From: Aquabacter cavernae
Lineage (GTDB): Bacteria > Pseudomonadota > Alphaproteobacteria > Rhizobiales > Xanthobacteraceae
DNA length: 64,000 bases
Direction: 5' to 3'
Assembly: GCF_003993795.1 (NCBI RefSeq)
Contig: NZ_RWKV01000008.1
Span: 806,001 to 870,000 of the forward strand
Part shown: in pieces, positions 7,714 through 16,450 of the stretch
How the letters are laid out: each line of letters begins with the position of its first letter
Numbering within the stretch: the stretch's first letter is position 1
Made by a program: the position numbers and the translations under genes
The notes under the pieces: generated by a model
Told to the model about the DNA's origin: nothing
Database searches by the model: none
The model's input: only the letters and a program-made list of their open reading frames with translations

Positions 7714-8807
7714 GCGGTGGGTTCCAGCACCGGATAGTCCGTATAGCCCTTGGCACCGCCGCCATAGAGCGTCGCCTGATCGAGGGGAGTCAGAGGGGCC
7801 TGTTGCTTGAGGCGCTCCACCAGATCCGGATTGGAGATGAAGGGGCGGCCGAAGGCGACCAGATCGGCCTTTCCGCTCTCCACCGCGGCGGAGGCCAAAG
7901 CGAGGTCGTAGCCGTTATTGACCATCCAGGCGCCCGAATAGCGGCGGTGCAGCTCCTCGAAGGAGAAGCCCGGCGCGATGTCGCGCGGTCCGCCCGTGGC
8001 GCCCTCGATCACATGCACATAGACCGGGCGGCGCTTCTCCAGCTCGTCCATCACATAATTGAACAGCGCCTGCGGATCGCTGTCGGTCAGGTCATTGGCA
8101 GGCGTCACGGGCGAGAGGCGCACGCCGGTGCGGGCGGCACCGATCTCCGCGATCACCGCGTCCATCACCTCCAGCAGGAAGCGGGAGCGGTTCTCGATGG
8201 AGCCGCCATAGGAATCGGTGCGCTTGTTGGCGCCGTCCCGCAGGAACTGGTCGATGAGATAGCCATTGGCTGCATGCACCTCGACACCGTCGAAGCCCGC
8301 CTTGATGGCGTTGGCCGCCGCGCGCCGGTAATCCTCGACGATGCCGGGGATTTCAGAGAGATCCAGGGCGCGGGGCGCGGAGGTCTCGGCAAAGGCATTG
8401 TTCACGAAGGTCTTGGTCTTGGCCGTGATGGCGGAGGGCGCCACCGGCGCGCCGCCGTTGGCCTGGAGCGATACGTGGGATACCCGTCCCACATGCCAGA
8501 GCTGCACCACGATGCGCCCGCCCTTGGCATGGACAGCGTCCGTCACCTTGCGCCAAGCCGCCACCTGGGCGTCGGTATAGATGCCGGGCGTGTCCTGATA
8601 GCCCTGGCCCTGCTGCGAAATCTGGGTGGCCTCGGAGATGAGGAGGCCAGCGGAGGCGCGCTGCGCATAATAGTCCGCGGTCAGGTCCGTGGGCAGGAAG
8701 CCGGGCGCCGCGCGGTTGCGGGTGAGCGGCGCCATGACGACGCGGTTGGACAAGGTGAGGTCGCCCAGACGGAAGCTGTCAAACAGCGTGGGACGGGTAT
8801 CGGACAT
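7710..8807 (-). CDS. nemA: Old Yellow Enzyme family ene-reductase (NemA-like)
   Basis: 365 residues from ATG 8807, preceded by TGAGGA. An FMN TIM-barrel NAD(P)H-dependent reductase of activated C=C bonds. Family signatures are NRVVMAPLTRNRA at 21-33, VQLWHVGRVSH at 101-111, and GFDGVEVHAANGYLIDQFLR at 171-190. In the last, His178 and Asn181 form the substrate-binding pair (the His/Asn version). DSYGGSIENRSRFLLEV follows, then the C-terminal VAFGRPFISNPDLV phosphate-binding segment. Closest known groups are N-ethylmaleimide reductase and xenobiotic reductases; the physiological substrate is unknown. It overlaps the NUDIX-like gene by four bases. Confidence 0.9.
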   Translation of the reverse strand: MSDTRPTLFDSFRLGDLTLSNRVVMAPLTRNRAAPGFLPTDLTADYYAQRASAGLLISEATQISQQGQGYQDTPGIYTDAQVAAWRKVTDAVHAKGGRIVVQLWHVGRVSHVSLQANGGAPVAPSAITAKTKTFVNNAFAETSAPRALDLSEIPGIVEDYRRAAANAIKAGFDGVEVHAANGYLIDQFLRDGANKRTDSYGGSIENRSRFLLEVMDAVIAEIGAARTGVRLSPVTPANDLTDSDPQALFNYVMDELEKRRPVYVHVIEGATGGPRDIAPGFSFEELHRRYSGAWMVNNGYDLALASAAVESGKADLVAFGRPFISNPDLVERLKQQAPLTPLDQATLYGGGAKGYTDYPVLEPTA

Positions 8808-8923
8808 GGAAATCCTCAAGGATGGGCGCGGAGGGGGATTGCCGCGATGCACAAGAGATAGGTCTCCCGCCGCGATCTCCAAGGCCCCCGTCCGCCCACG
8901 CCGCCTTCACACAAGCGAGAGCT

Positions 8924-9820
8924 TCACAGATGCAGCACGCCTTCCGCGATGACGAGGGCGGCCCCGCCGATGGTAGTCTCGGCCAGCGCACCGCCTGAAA
9001 CGCGGAAGCCCAGATCGATGCGGCTTGGGCGCCCCATCTCGAACCCCTGATCGATGCGCACCCGGTGGTGCCCCTCCACACGCGCCTCTGCATCCATGAG
9101 AACGGCGGGGAAGGCGGCGGCGGCAGCGCCCGTGGCCGCATCCTCCTCCGTGCCGAGGCCCGGTGAGAACATGCGGGTGCGGAAGTCCGCATCCCCCTCT
9201 TCATCGAGGGTGTAGAGATAGAGCGCCTCGCCATAGGAACCGAGGCTGCGGATGAAGGCCGACTCGTCCGGCCGGGCCCGCGCCAGCGAGGTGAGGTTCG
9301 CCACCGGCACGAACAGGAACGGCACGCCGGCGGACGCCACCACGGGGCGGTGGGCGTCGAAGCCGATATCGCTCACATCCAGATGCAGCGCGTCCGCGCA
9401 GTCGCGGCGGGAAATCTCCACCGGCTCCAGCTCCGCCCGGCGCGGCACGGTGAAGGTTGCGGCCCCCTTGCGTGGCCCCCCGTCCGCTGCGGAGACCTCG
9501 CATTTCACGACGCCGATCTGCTCCTCGATCAGATAAGTGCCCTTGGTCGCCTTGTCTTCCAGCGCCAGAAGCACGGCCGCGCCGACCGTGGGGTGGCCGG
9601 CGAACGGCAGTTCGTGGGCGGTGGTGAAGATGCGGATGCGCGCCCGGTGCGCCGGATCCTTGGGGGGCAGCACGAACACCGTCTCGGAGAGATTGAACTC
9701 CCGCGTGATCTGCTGCATCGCCGCGTCATCAAGGCCCACGGCATCGAGCACCACGGCCAAAGGATTGCCGCCGAAGGGACGGGAGGTGAAGACGTCGAGC
9801 GTCACGAAGCGGCGCGGCAT
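8924..9820 (-). CDS. PhzF family isomerase/epimerase-like protein
   Basis: 298 residues, full length for the family. It opens with FVTLDVFTSRPFGGNPLAVV and has NLSETVFV at 43-50, where Glu46 corresponds to the catalytic Glu of PhzF. AHELPFAGHPTVGAAVLL follows near residue 68. The second half has FSPGLGTEEDAATGAAAAA, the family's C-terminal signature. PhzF proteins have a diaminopimelate-epimerase-like fold. Only those in phenazine clusters act in phenazine synthesis, and there is no such cluster here, so the substrate is unknown. Confidence 0.87.
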   Translation of the reverse strand: MPRRFVTLDVFTSRPFGGNPLAVVLDAVGLDDAAMQQITREFNLSETVFVLPPKDPAHRARIRIFTTAHELPFAGHPTVGAAVLLALEDKATKGTYLIEEQIGVVKCEVSAADGGPRKGAATFTVPRRAELEPVEISRRDCADALHLDVSDIGFDAHRPVVASAGVPFLFVPVANLTSLARARPDESAFIRSLGSYGEALYLYTLDEEGDADFRTRMFSPGLGTEEDAATGAAAAAFPAVLMDAEARVEGHHRVRIDQGFEMGRPSRIDLGFRVSGGALAETTIGGAALVIAEGVLHL

Positions 9821-9960
9821 GGCGTTTCCCGTTATCCCTCATGGCATGGGCCGCCCGGCCGTGGCGCGTCCGAAGCGGCGGTCGAAACTGCGGATATGGG
9901 GAAGCAGCCCGCCCCCGGCATGCCGCGGGTGGAACCAGCCCCCTTTCGCGCATTGTGACC

Positions 9961-10809
9961 CTAAACGGGCTCGGGCGTGAAGAGCGTCGTGGGCTGCACG
10001 AACTCGTCCTGCGCCTGCACCAGCAGCAATTCCCGCGAGCCCGCCTCATGGGTGCGCTTCAGCAGCCCGTAGATGGACGCGCCCGCCGCCGCCAGCGCGC
10101 CCGCCGTGGAGCCCAAACGCTTGCAATGCAGGAAGAACAGGGCGGCGATGGCATCGCCCGCGCCATTCAGCGACACGTCGAGCCGGGGGGTGCGGAGAAT
10201 GAAGCGACCGTCCGGGCCGGAGGCGAACAGGTCGATGGAATCGGCCGGGGTTTCCTCTGTGTGGAGGGAGGTGACGAGAATCACCCTCGGCCCCCGCGTG
10301 TGGAGCAGGTCGCAGGCCGCGATCGCATCGGCCCGGCTGCGCACCTCATGGCCGGACAGCAGTTCCAGCTCGAACTGGTTCGGCGTGATGATGTCGGCCG
10401 CCGGCACCGCCGCGTCGCGCATGAATTCCGGAATGCCAGGCCGCACGAAGATGCCGCGCCCCACGTCCCCGATCACCGGATCGCAGCAATAATCCGCCCG
10501 GGGATTGGCCGCCCGCACCCGCGCCACCGCATCGAGGATCGCCGCGCCGATCTCGGCCGAGCCCATATAGCCGGAGAGCACGCCGTCGCACGCCGCGAGG
10601 CGCCCGCGCTCCTCGATGCCCTGGATCAGATCCCCGATCACGCCCGCATCGAACACCTGCCCGCGCCACGCACCATAGCCGGTATGGTTCGAGAACTGGA
10701 CCGTGTGGATGGGCCACACTTCCACGCCCAGCCGCTGCAGGGGGAAGACGGCGGAGGAATTGCCCACATGGCCATAAGCGACGTGGGACTGGATCGACAG
10801 GATGTTCAT
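9961..10809 (-). CDS. pdxY: pyridoxal kinase (PdxY type)
   Basis: Phosphorylates pyridoxal in the vitamin B6 salvage pathway. 282 residues from ATG 10809, which places the family start MNILSIQSHVAYGHVGNSSA at residue 1. CDPVIGDVGRGIF is near 109 and TPNQFELELL near 142. LNGAGDAIAALFF holds the GAGD anion hole and catalytic Asp (216-219). The ribosome site at this ATG is poor; in-frame ATG 10836 and TTG 10869 lie upstream next to GGAGGAAAGG, so a 9-20 residue extension is possible. The gene is divergent from the amidase gene across about 185 bases. Confidence 0.9.
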   Translation of the reverse strand: MNILSIQSHVAYGHVGNSSAVFPLQRLGVEVWPIHTVQFSNHTGYGAWRGQVFDAGVIGDLIQGIEERGRLAACDGVLSGYMGSAEIGAAILDAVARVRAANPRADYCCDPVIGDVGRGIFVRPGIPEFMRDAAVPAADIITPNQFELELLSGHEVRSRADAIAACDLLHTRGPRVILVTSLHTEETPADSIDLFASGPDGRFILRTPRLDVSLNGAGDAIAALFFLHCKRLGSTAGALAAAGASIYGLLKRTHEAGSRELLLVQAQDEFVQPTTLFTPEPV

Positions 10810-10994
10810 GTCGGGCCGACCGGCTGGTGGAGACATTGGCGAGCTATCGCGCCTTTCCTCCGACGACAAATGGATTCTGCTGATGGCGGGGAACAGCGGC
10901 GGTGATCAGTCCCCGTCCCTCGCCCCGCCCGCCCTTGCGGAATGCGCGCCTGCGTGCAAAGCCGGACCCGGTTTTGTTCCAGCCGGTGTGTCCC

Positions 10995-12254
10995 ATGCTG
11001 TTCGCCCGCGATCTCGCCCTCGACCTTAAAGCCGGCCGCCTCACCGCCCCGGCGCTTCTGGAACGGTGCGCTGAGGCCATCGCCGAGCAGGAACCGGAGA
11101 TCGGCGCCTTTGTCGCGCTCGATCTCGACGCGGCGCGCCGGGCGGCGGAGAAGGCCCGGCCCGACACCCCACTGGCGGGCCTGCCCGTGGGCGTGAAGGA
11201 CATCATCGACACGCGGGATCTGCCCACCGCCTACGGCTCGCCCCTCTATGCCGGACACCACCCGGCGGCGGACGCGCCCATCGTGCGGCAGATCGTCCGC
11301 ATGGGCGGCATCGTGCCCGGCAAGACGGTGACCACCGAATTCGCCCATATGGCGCCGGGCAAGACCCGCAATCCCCGCCGGCTTACCCATACGCCCGGTG
11401 GCTCCTCCTCCGGCTCGGCAGCAGCGGTGGCGGCCGGCATGCTGCCGCTGGCCATCGGTACCCAGACCGGCGGCTCGGTGATCCGCCCCGCCGCCTTCTG
11501 CGGCGTGACCGGCTACAAGCCCACCTTCCGCAACCTGCCGACGCTCGGCATGAAGACTTTTTCCTGGCATCTGGACACAATGGGCCTGTTCGGCGCCCGT
11601 GTGCGGGATGTGGCCTATGCCGCAGCCGCTCTCACGGGGCGGGACCTCGACATCGGCGAGCGCACGGCGGACGCCCCGCGCATCGCCCTGGTGCGCACCG
11701 CGCGTAGCCATCTTGCGGACGCCGCCGCCCATGCCGCCCTGGAAGCGGCGGGGAAAGCCCTTGAGCGGGCGGGCGGCACGGTGCACGAGATCGACCTGCC
11801 CGAGGAGGTGGAGGCGGCGGACGCGGTGCATCCCGTGATCCAGGACTTCGAGGCCTGGATTGCCCTCTCCGACGAATATGACCGCGCGGCGGACCAGCTC
11901 TCGCCGGGGCTGCGGGCCCATCTGGAAGCGTCGGCCCGCATCGAGGTGGGCGCTTATGACGAGGCCCGGCGGCAGGCCAAGCGGGCGCGCCAGAGGCTCG
12001 GCGACCTGTTCGCCGATTATGACGCGCTCCTCACCTTCTCCGCCCCCGGCGCCGCCCCCGAAGGCTTCGCCTCCACCGGCTCGCCCGCCTTCAACCGCCT
12101 GTGGACCCTCATGGGGTCGCCCTGCCTCAACGTCCCCGGCCTTCAGGACGAGACGGGCCTGCCCGTGGGCGTCCAGGTGGTCGGCCGCTTCGGCCGGGAC
12201 CGCGCCGCGCTGCTGGTGGCCGCCGCGCTGGAGCGGGCGCTTGCGCGGCGCTGA
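10995..12254 (+). CDS. amidase signature family hydrolase
   Basis: 419 residues. The Ser-cisSer-Lys triad is visible: Lys68 in LPVGVKDII, cis-Ser near 138 in HTPGGSSSGSAAAVAAG, and the nucleophile Ser161 in GTQTGGSVIRPAAF. It is shorter than GatA and diverges after residue 200, so it is a stand-alone amidase and not the transamidosome subunit, which is encoded elsewhere in this window. The substrate is unknown. ATG 10995 aligns with family starts; the open frame extends to 10902 without a better ribosome site. No gene on the same strand appears to be co-transcribed. Confidence 0.85.
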   Translation: MLFARDLALDLKAGRLTAPALLERCAEAIAEQEPEIGAFVALDLDAARRAAEKARPDTPLAGLPVGVKDIIDTRDLPTAYGSPLYAGHHPAADAPIVRQIVRMGGIVPGKTVTTEFAHMAPGKTRNPRRLTHTPGGSSSGSAAAVAAGMLPLAIGTQTGGSVIRPAAFCGVTGYKPTFRNLPTLGMKTFSWHLDTMGLFGARVRDVAYAAAALTGRDLDIGERTADAPRIALVRTARSHLADAAAHAALEAAGKALERAGGTVHEIDLPEEVEAADAVHPVIQDFEAWIALSDEYDRAADQLSPGLRAHLEASARIEVGAYDEARRQAKRARQRLGDLFADYDALLTFSAPGAAPEGFASTGSPAFNRLWTLMGSPCLNVPGLQDETGLPVGVQVVGRFGRDRAALLVAAALERALARR

Positions 12255-12426
12255 CCGCCCGCTGTGCGGCGCGGCATGATGAAAAGAGAAGAAGATCTCC
12301 CTGGCATACAAAACACCTATCGCAACGCATGATTTTATTGATGCGATGCAATGACTTATTTCCTTTCCTCTCCGCTCGTCTTTGTTAAGCTTGACTTGAA
12401 GATCGGCCAAGGAGAGGACTTGGAAC

Positions 12427-12510
12427 GTGACCTTCGGTTCGGCGCTCGATCTCTTGAAGCTCGGTGCTGCCATGGCCTTCATAGGCGCGGTGGCGATGGG
12501 CATGATCTGA
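12427..12510 (+). CDS. 27-residue predicted single-pass membrane peptide
   Basis: GTG 12427 has a textbook ribosome site, AAGGAGAGG at 12409-12417, 9 bases upstream. The product opens with TFGSALDLLKLGAAM and continues with AFIGAVAMGMI before TGA. It is an amphipathic start with one Lys and one Asp, then a hydrophobic helix of about 15 residues running to the end. A perfect 12-bp hairpin follows at 12579-12604. I do not recognise the peptide. The evidence for expression is the ribosome site, hydrophobic pattern and downstream hairpin in an otherwise empty 550-base gap. It could instead be part of a small RNA. It lies between the amidase gene and phnC and belongs to neither operon. Confidence 0.5.
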   Translation: MTFGSALDLLKLGAAMAFIGAVAMGMI

Positions 12511-12578
12511 GCGGGACCGGACAACCAGTCGAACCTTCGTAGAATATCAAGAACAATGAAGGACAGGCCGATCGGAGC

Positions 12579-12604
12579 GGCGCCGGAAGACATCTTCCGG
12601 CGCC
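12579..12604 (+). terminator. 12-bp hairpin after the small peptide gene
   Basis: Arms GGCGCCGGAAGA and TCTTCCGGCGCC are perfectly complementary around CA. They are followed by GTTCTCCGTT, a weak T-rich run. This is a probable terminator of the small transcription unit starting before 12409. Confidence 0.55.
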
Positions 12605-12737
12605 GTTCTCCGTTACACGACGCGATTCTCGGCACCCGCCGGAAGATGCCGTGTTTCAAAGACTTGATGCACTGCCAAAAGAATTCATGACGGTTTACGG
12701 GGCACTTTGCCGACTATTGCCTCATAATTCGGCACCG

Positions 12738-12766
12738 GCTTCATCCAATCGTCATACCGCTGTTGC
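12738..12766 (+). promoter_or_regulatory. PHO-box-like repeat upstream of phnC
   Basis: Three 7-base units, GCTTCAT, TCGTCAT and CTGTTGC, start at 12738, 12749 and 12760. This is the exact 11-base period of PhoB sites (consensus CTGTCAT with 4-base spacers). Each unit matches the consensus at four to five positions. The site ends 41 bases before phnC. Confidence 0.4.
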
Positions 12767-12807
12767 GCACCCCTTCTATGGGTTTGCCGCCACTGCGGAG
12801 CCGCTTC

Positions 12808-13617
12808 ATGCTGGAGATCGAGGGACTGACATGCCGGTTCGGCGACAAGCTCGCCGTCAGCAATGTCGATCTTCAAATCGGACATGGCGCCTTCGTCGGC
12901 GTGATCGGCCGCTCCGGCGCGGGCAAGTCCACGCTCCTGCGCATGGTGAATCGCCTCCAGGAGCCCTCCTCCGGCCGCATCCGCTTCGAGGGGAACGACG
13001 TCACCGCCCTGCGCGGCCGCAACCTGCGCCTCTGGCGCGCCCAGGCGGCCATGATCTTCCAGCAGTTCAATCTGGTTGGCCGGCTGGACGTGCTGACCAA
13101 CGTGCTCATGGGCCGGCTCTCCACCATGCCGTCCTGGCGCGCCTTCACCAAGGTCTGGAGCCTTGAGGACAAGGCGCTGGCCCTCTCCGCGCTCGACCAG
13201 TTCGATATCGCGCAACTGGCCTCCCAGCGGGCGGACAGCCTCTCCGGCGGCCAGCAGCAGCGCGTCGCCATCGCCCGCGCCCTGGTTCAGGAGCCGGGGC
13301 TGATCCTGGCGGACGAGCCCATCGCCTCGCTGGACCCGCGCAACACCAAGATCGTCATGGATGCGCTGCTGCGCATCAACAAGCATTTCGGCATCACCGT
13401 GCTGTGCAACCTCCATTCCCTCGACCTCGCCCGCTCCTATTGCGACCGGCTGGTGGGCATGGCGGGGGGGCAGGTGGTGTTTGACGGCGCGCCGGAGGCG
13501 CTCACCGACGATGTCGCCCGTGACCTCTACGGCCTGGAGGCGGGCGACGTGATGGAAGTGAGTGAGGCGAGGAAGCGCCCCGCCCTCTCCGCTTTGCCAC
13601 TGGGCGCCACGGCCTGA
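12808..13617 (+). CDS. phnC: phosphonate ABC transporter, ATP-binding protein PhnC
   Basis: 269 residues from ATG 12808. Walker A is GRSGAGKST at 34-42, the signature [15 protein letters not shown] comes later, and Walker B is [34 protein letters not shown] is characteristic of the PhnC subfamily. It energises phosphonate uptake through PhnE, with PhnD as binding protein. phnD follows after 71 bases. An in-frame upstream ATG at 12763 exists but would add 15 residues absent from the family. Regulation by phosphate starvation is suggested by the PHO-box-like repeat. Confidence 0.95.
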   Translation: MLEIEGLTCRFGDKLAVSNVDLQIGHGAFVGVIGRSGAGKSTLLRMVNRLQEPSSGRIRFEGNDVTALRGRNLRLWRAQAAMIFQQFNLVGRLDVLTNVLMGRLSTMPSWRAFTKVWSLEDKALALSALDQFDIAQLASQRADSLSGGQQQRVAIARALVQEPGLILADEPIASLDPRNTKIVMDALLRINKHFGITVLCNLHSLDLARSYCDRLVGMAGGQVVFDGAPEALTDDVARDLYGLEAGDVMEVSEARKRPALSALPLGATA

Positions 13618-13688
13618 GCCGAAGGCGCCGATCCTTTCCGCAGTTCGTTCGCGCGTTCCATTCCCCGCATCCCCCGAAGGAGCGAGAC

Positions 13689-14600
13689 ATGCTGACCCGT
13701 CGTACCCTGATCGCCGCCGCCGCGGCGCTCACCCTGTCCGCGGGCGCCGCCGGCGCGCAGGACTGGAAGGCCCAGTATCCCGAGCTGGTGTTCGCCATCA
13801 TCCCCGCCGAGAACGCCTCCGGCGTGACCGAGCGCTACACCCCCCTCATGGACTATCTGACCAAGCAGATCGGCACCAAGGTGACGCTGCGCATCGCCAA
13901 TGACTATGCGGCGGTGATCGAGGGCCAGCGGGCGGGCAACATCCATATCGCCTCCTACGGCCCGTCCTCCTTCGCCCGTGCCCTCATGACTGGCGCGAAG
14001 ATCGACGCCTTCGCCATCGAGGTGAATCTCGACGGCACCAAGGGCTATCACTCGGTGCTCTATGTGAAGGCCGACAGCCCCTACAAGTCCATTGAGGACC
14101 TGAAGGGTAAGAACCTCTGCCTGGTGGATCCCAACTCCACCTCCGGCAACAACGTGCCGCGCTTCGCCCTGAGCAAGATGAGCATCAATCCCGACCAGTT
14201 CTTCGGGAAGGTGGTCTATGCGGGCTCGCACGAGAATGCCGTGATCGGCGTGCAGCAGGGAACCTGCGATGCCGCCTTCAACTGGTGGAACGACGAGCAG
14301 GAATCCAACCTCATGCGCATGGAGCGCAAGGGGATGGCGAAGTATTCGGACTATCGCATCATCTTCAAGTCCAGCCAGATCGTGAACTCCCCGCTCGCTT
14401 ACCTGGACAGCCTTCCGGCCGACCTGAAGACCAAGATCCGGGATGCCTTCTTCTCCATTGAGAAGAACGACAAGACCGCCTTCGACAAGATCTATGAAGG
14501 CAAGCAGCGCGTGTGGGAGCCGGTCACCAACGCCTCCTATGACGAGATCATCGCGCTCAACAAGTTCGTGGACGACCTGCGCAAGAAGAAGGGCTCCTGA
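13689..14600 (+). CDS. phnD: phosphonate ABC transporter, periplasmic binding protein PhnD
   Basis: 303 residues with signal peptide MLTRRTLIAAAAALTLSAGA cleaved near AGA-QDW. The mature protein has LVFAIIPAENASGVTERYTP, then VASYGPSSFA-like IASYGPSSFARAL and LVDPNSTSGNNVPRFAL, the phosphonate/phosphite binding-protein pattern. GAAFNWW-type sequence (CDAAFNWWNDEQESNLM) matches PhnD. ATG 13689 follows GGAGCG. It sits between phnC and phnE1; a GC-rich hairpin lies after the stop. Ligand preference (2-aminoethylphosphonate, alkylphosphonates or others) cannot be deduced. Confidence 0.95.
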   Translation: MLTRRTLIAAAAALTLSAGAAGAQDWKAQYPELVFAIIPAENASGVTERYTPLMDYLTKQIGTKVTLRIANDYAAVIEGQRAGNIHIASYGPSSFARALMTGAKIDAFAIEVNLDGTKGYHSVLYVKADSPYKSIEDLKGKNLCLVDPNSTSGNNVPRFALSKMSINPDQFFGKVVYAGSHENAVIGVQQGTCDAAFNWWNDEQESNLMRMERKGMAKYSDYRIIFKSSQIVNSPLAYLDSLPADLKTKIRDAFFSIEKNDKTAFDKIYEGKQRVWEPVTNASYDEIIALNKFVDDLRKKKGS

Positions 14601-14631
14601 GCCCTCTCACACACGCATCCTAGAAGACCAG

Positions 14632-14655
14632 CCCTCCCCCGTCCGCGGGGGAGGG
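14632..14655 (+). repeat. GC-rich hairpin between phnD and phnE1
   Basis: Arms CCCTCCCCCG (14632-14641) and CGGGGGAGGG (14646-14655) form a perfect 10-bp stem. The core is shared with the palindromic repeats at 47556-47594 and 47649-47686. It lies 31 bases after phnD, where a stabilising or partial-termination hairpin would raise binding protein over permease. Confidence 0.65.
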
Positions 14656-14686
14656 ATCGATTTCAAACCTGAGGAAACCCGGTCTT

Positions 14687-15571
14687 TTGTCCCACGCCGT
14701 CGTCCAGCTTCCGCCCGAGCAGATCGCGCCCCTCGCCCGCCTTTATGACGAGGCCGTGGCCGCGCGCCGGCGGCATACCTACATCGTGGCGGCGGTCATA
14801 TTGGTGGGCATCGTGCTGTCCTGCTGGGGGGGCGAGGTGCGGCCCGCGGTGTTCGCCGCCAATGCCCACCGCCTCGGCCTGTATTTCTGGAACATCCTGC
14901 CGGTCCTGCGTTGGGAGACCCTGGGGGCGGACCTCGCCGAATGGTACTGGAACCTCGACGGCTGGCTGAAGCTGCTGTTCGAGACCGTGGTCATCGCCTA
15001 TCTCGGCACCGTGTTCGGCGCCATCGGCGCCTTCTGCCTGTGCTTCCTCGCCAGCGCGAACATGATGCGCAACACGCTGGTGCGCGTGTCCGCCCGGCGC
15101 CTGCTCGAATTCCTGCGCACCGTGCCGGAAATCGTGTTCGCGCTTCTGTTTGTGGTGGCCTTCGGCCTCGGCGCCATGCCCGGCGTGCTGGCGCTCGCCA
15201 TCCACACCATGGGGGCGCTGGGCAAGCTGTTCGCCGAAGTGGTCGAGAATATCGACATGAAGCCCGTGGACGGCGCCACGGCGGCGGGCGCCTCCTGGAC
15301 GCAGACGGTGCGCTTCGCCGTGCTGCCACAGGTGCTATCCAACTTCGCGTCCTACGGCCTGCTGCGCTTCGAAATCAATGTGCGCGAGGCCGCCATCATG
15401 GGCTTCGTGGGGGCGGGCGGCATCGGCCAGGACCTCGTGGAGGCGATCCGCAAATTCTATTATTCGGACGTCTCGGCCATCCTGCTGCTCATCATCGCCA
15501 CGGTGATGATCATCGACATGGTCACCGAGCGCATCCGCCACGCTCTCATCGGCATGGACCAGTCCCGATGA
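14687..15571 (+). CDS. phnE: phosphonate ABC transporter permease PhnE (first copy)
   Basis: 294 residues with about six membrane helices. The start appears to be TTG 14687, with TGAGGAAA 9-16 bases upstream and no ATG or GTG in frame before the first helix. Family segments include ETVVIAYLGTVFGAIGAFCL, then FLRTVPEIVFALLFVVAFGL. The EAA loop, which contacts PhnC, is GATAAGASWTQTVRFAVLPQ, followed by FEINVREAAIMGFVGAGGIG. phnE2 overlaps its stop by four bases (ATGA), so the two permeases are coupled and likely pair as a heterodimer. Confidence 0.93.
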   Translation: MSHAVVQLPPEQIAPLARLYDEAVAARRRHTYIVAAVILVGIVLSCWGGEVRPAVFAANAHRLGLYFWNILPVLRWETLGADLAEWYWNLDGWLKLLFETVVIAYLGTVFGAIGAFCLCFLASANMMRNTLVRVSARRLLEFLRTVPEIVFALLFVVAFGLGAMPGVLALAIHTMGALGKLFAEVVENIDMKPVDGATAAGASWTQTVRFAVLPQVLSNFASYGLLRFEINVREAAIMGFVGAGGIGQDLVEAIRKFYYSDVSAILLLIIATVMIIDMVTERIRHALIGMDQSR

Positions 15572-16431
15572 ACCGCGCCCGCCTCACCCCCTCCCCGCAG
15601 GATCGCGCCCGGCTCCTCGCCCTCCACCCGGCCCTCGCGCTGAGCGTGAGAGGCGGCCACTTCATCGCCCTCGCCGTGCTGTTCGCCCTCGCAGCCTTCG
15701 CCGTCTTCGGCATGTGGTACCTGGATTTTTCCGCCCGCAGGCTCGGCACCGGCATCGCGCAGCTGTTCCATTTCGTCACGCTGATGCTGCCGCCCGACCC
15801 GGGCCGGCAATTGCCGCTCTACATGCATGCCTTGGGCGAGACGCTGTCCATCGCCTTCCTGGGCACGCTGGCGGGCGGGCTGCTCGCTTTGCCCTTCGGC
15901 TTCCTGGCGGCGAAGAACGTCGTGTCGAACCCGGTGCTGCATTTCGGCGTCCGGCGCTTCCTGGACATGCTGCGCGGCATCGACAAGCTCATCTGGGCGC
16001 TGATCTATGTGACGGTGGTGGGGCTCGGCCCGTTCGCGGGCATCCTGGCCATCGCCACCGCCTCCGTCGGCGAACTGGGCAAGCTCTTCTCCGAGGCGGT
16101 GGAAGCCTCCGACCGCAAGCCGGGAGAGGGCATCGTCTCCTGCGGCGGCTCGAAGCCCGACACGGTGCGCTTCGGCCTGCTGCCCCAGGTGCTGCCGGTG
16201 CTGGCGAGCCAGATGCTCTATTATTTCGAGTCCAATTCCCGCCAGTCCACCATCGTGGGCATCGTGGGTGCGGGCGGCCTCGGACTGCATCTGGCCGAGC
16301 AGATCCGCATCCTGGAATGGCAGAAGGTGAGCTTCCTCGTCCTCATGATGCTGCTCATGGTGGCGGTGATCGACTTCATCTCCTCGCGCCTGCGCTTCGC
16401 CATCATCGGGCGGCGGCCGGTGGCCTTCTGA
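15568..16431 (+). CDS. phnE: phosphonate ABC transporter permease PhnE (second copy)
   Basis: 287 residues, paralogous to the preceding gene and coupled to it by ATGA. Matching segments are GETLSIAFLGTLAGGLLALP, LDMLRGIDKLIWALIYVTVV and YYFESNSRQSTIVGIVGAGG. The EAA region reads GEGIVSCGGSKPDTVRFGLL, less standard than in the first copy; most PhnE proteins have an Ala-Gly-Ala pair there. Two phnE genes in tandem are common in alphaproteobacterial phn loci and probably form the two halves of the channel. It ends 19 bases from the convergent PPOX gene. Confidence 0.92.
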   Translation: MNRARLTPSPQDRARLLALHPALALSVRGGHFIALAVLFALAAFAVFGMWYLDFSARRLGTGIAQLFHFVTLMLPPDPGRQLPLYMHALGETLSIAFLGTLAGGLLALPFGFLAAKNVVSNPVLHFGVRRFLDMLRGIDKLIWALIYVTVVGLGPFAGILAIATASVGELGKLFSEAVEASDRKPGEGIVSCGGSKPDTVRFGLLPQVLPVLASQMLYYFESNSRQSTIVGIVGAGGLGLHLAEQIRILEWQKVSFLVLMMLLMVAVIDFISSRLRFAIIGRRPVAF

Positions 16432-16450
16432 AAGCCTGGCGCGCGGACCT

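Noticed and set aside
8924-9820. Phenazine biosynthesis
   Set aside because: Only a PhzF-like protein is present, without any other phenazine gene; the family is broad.
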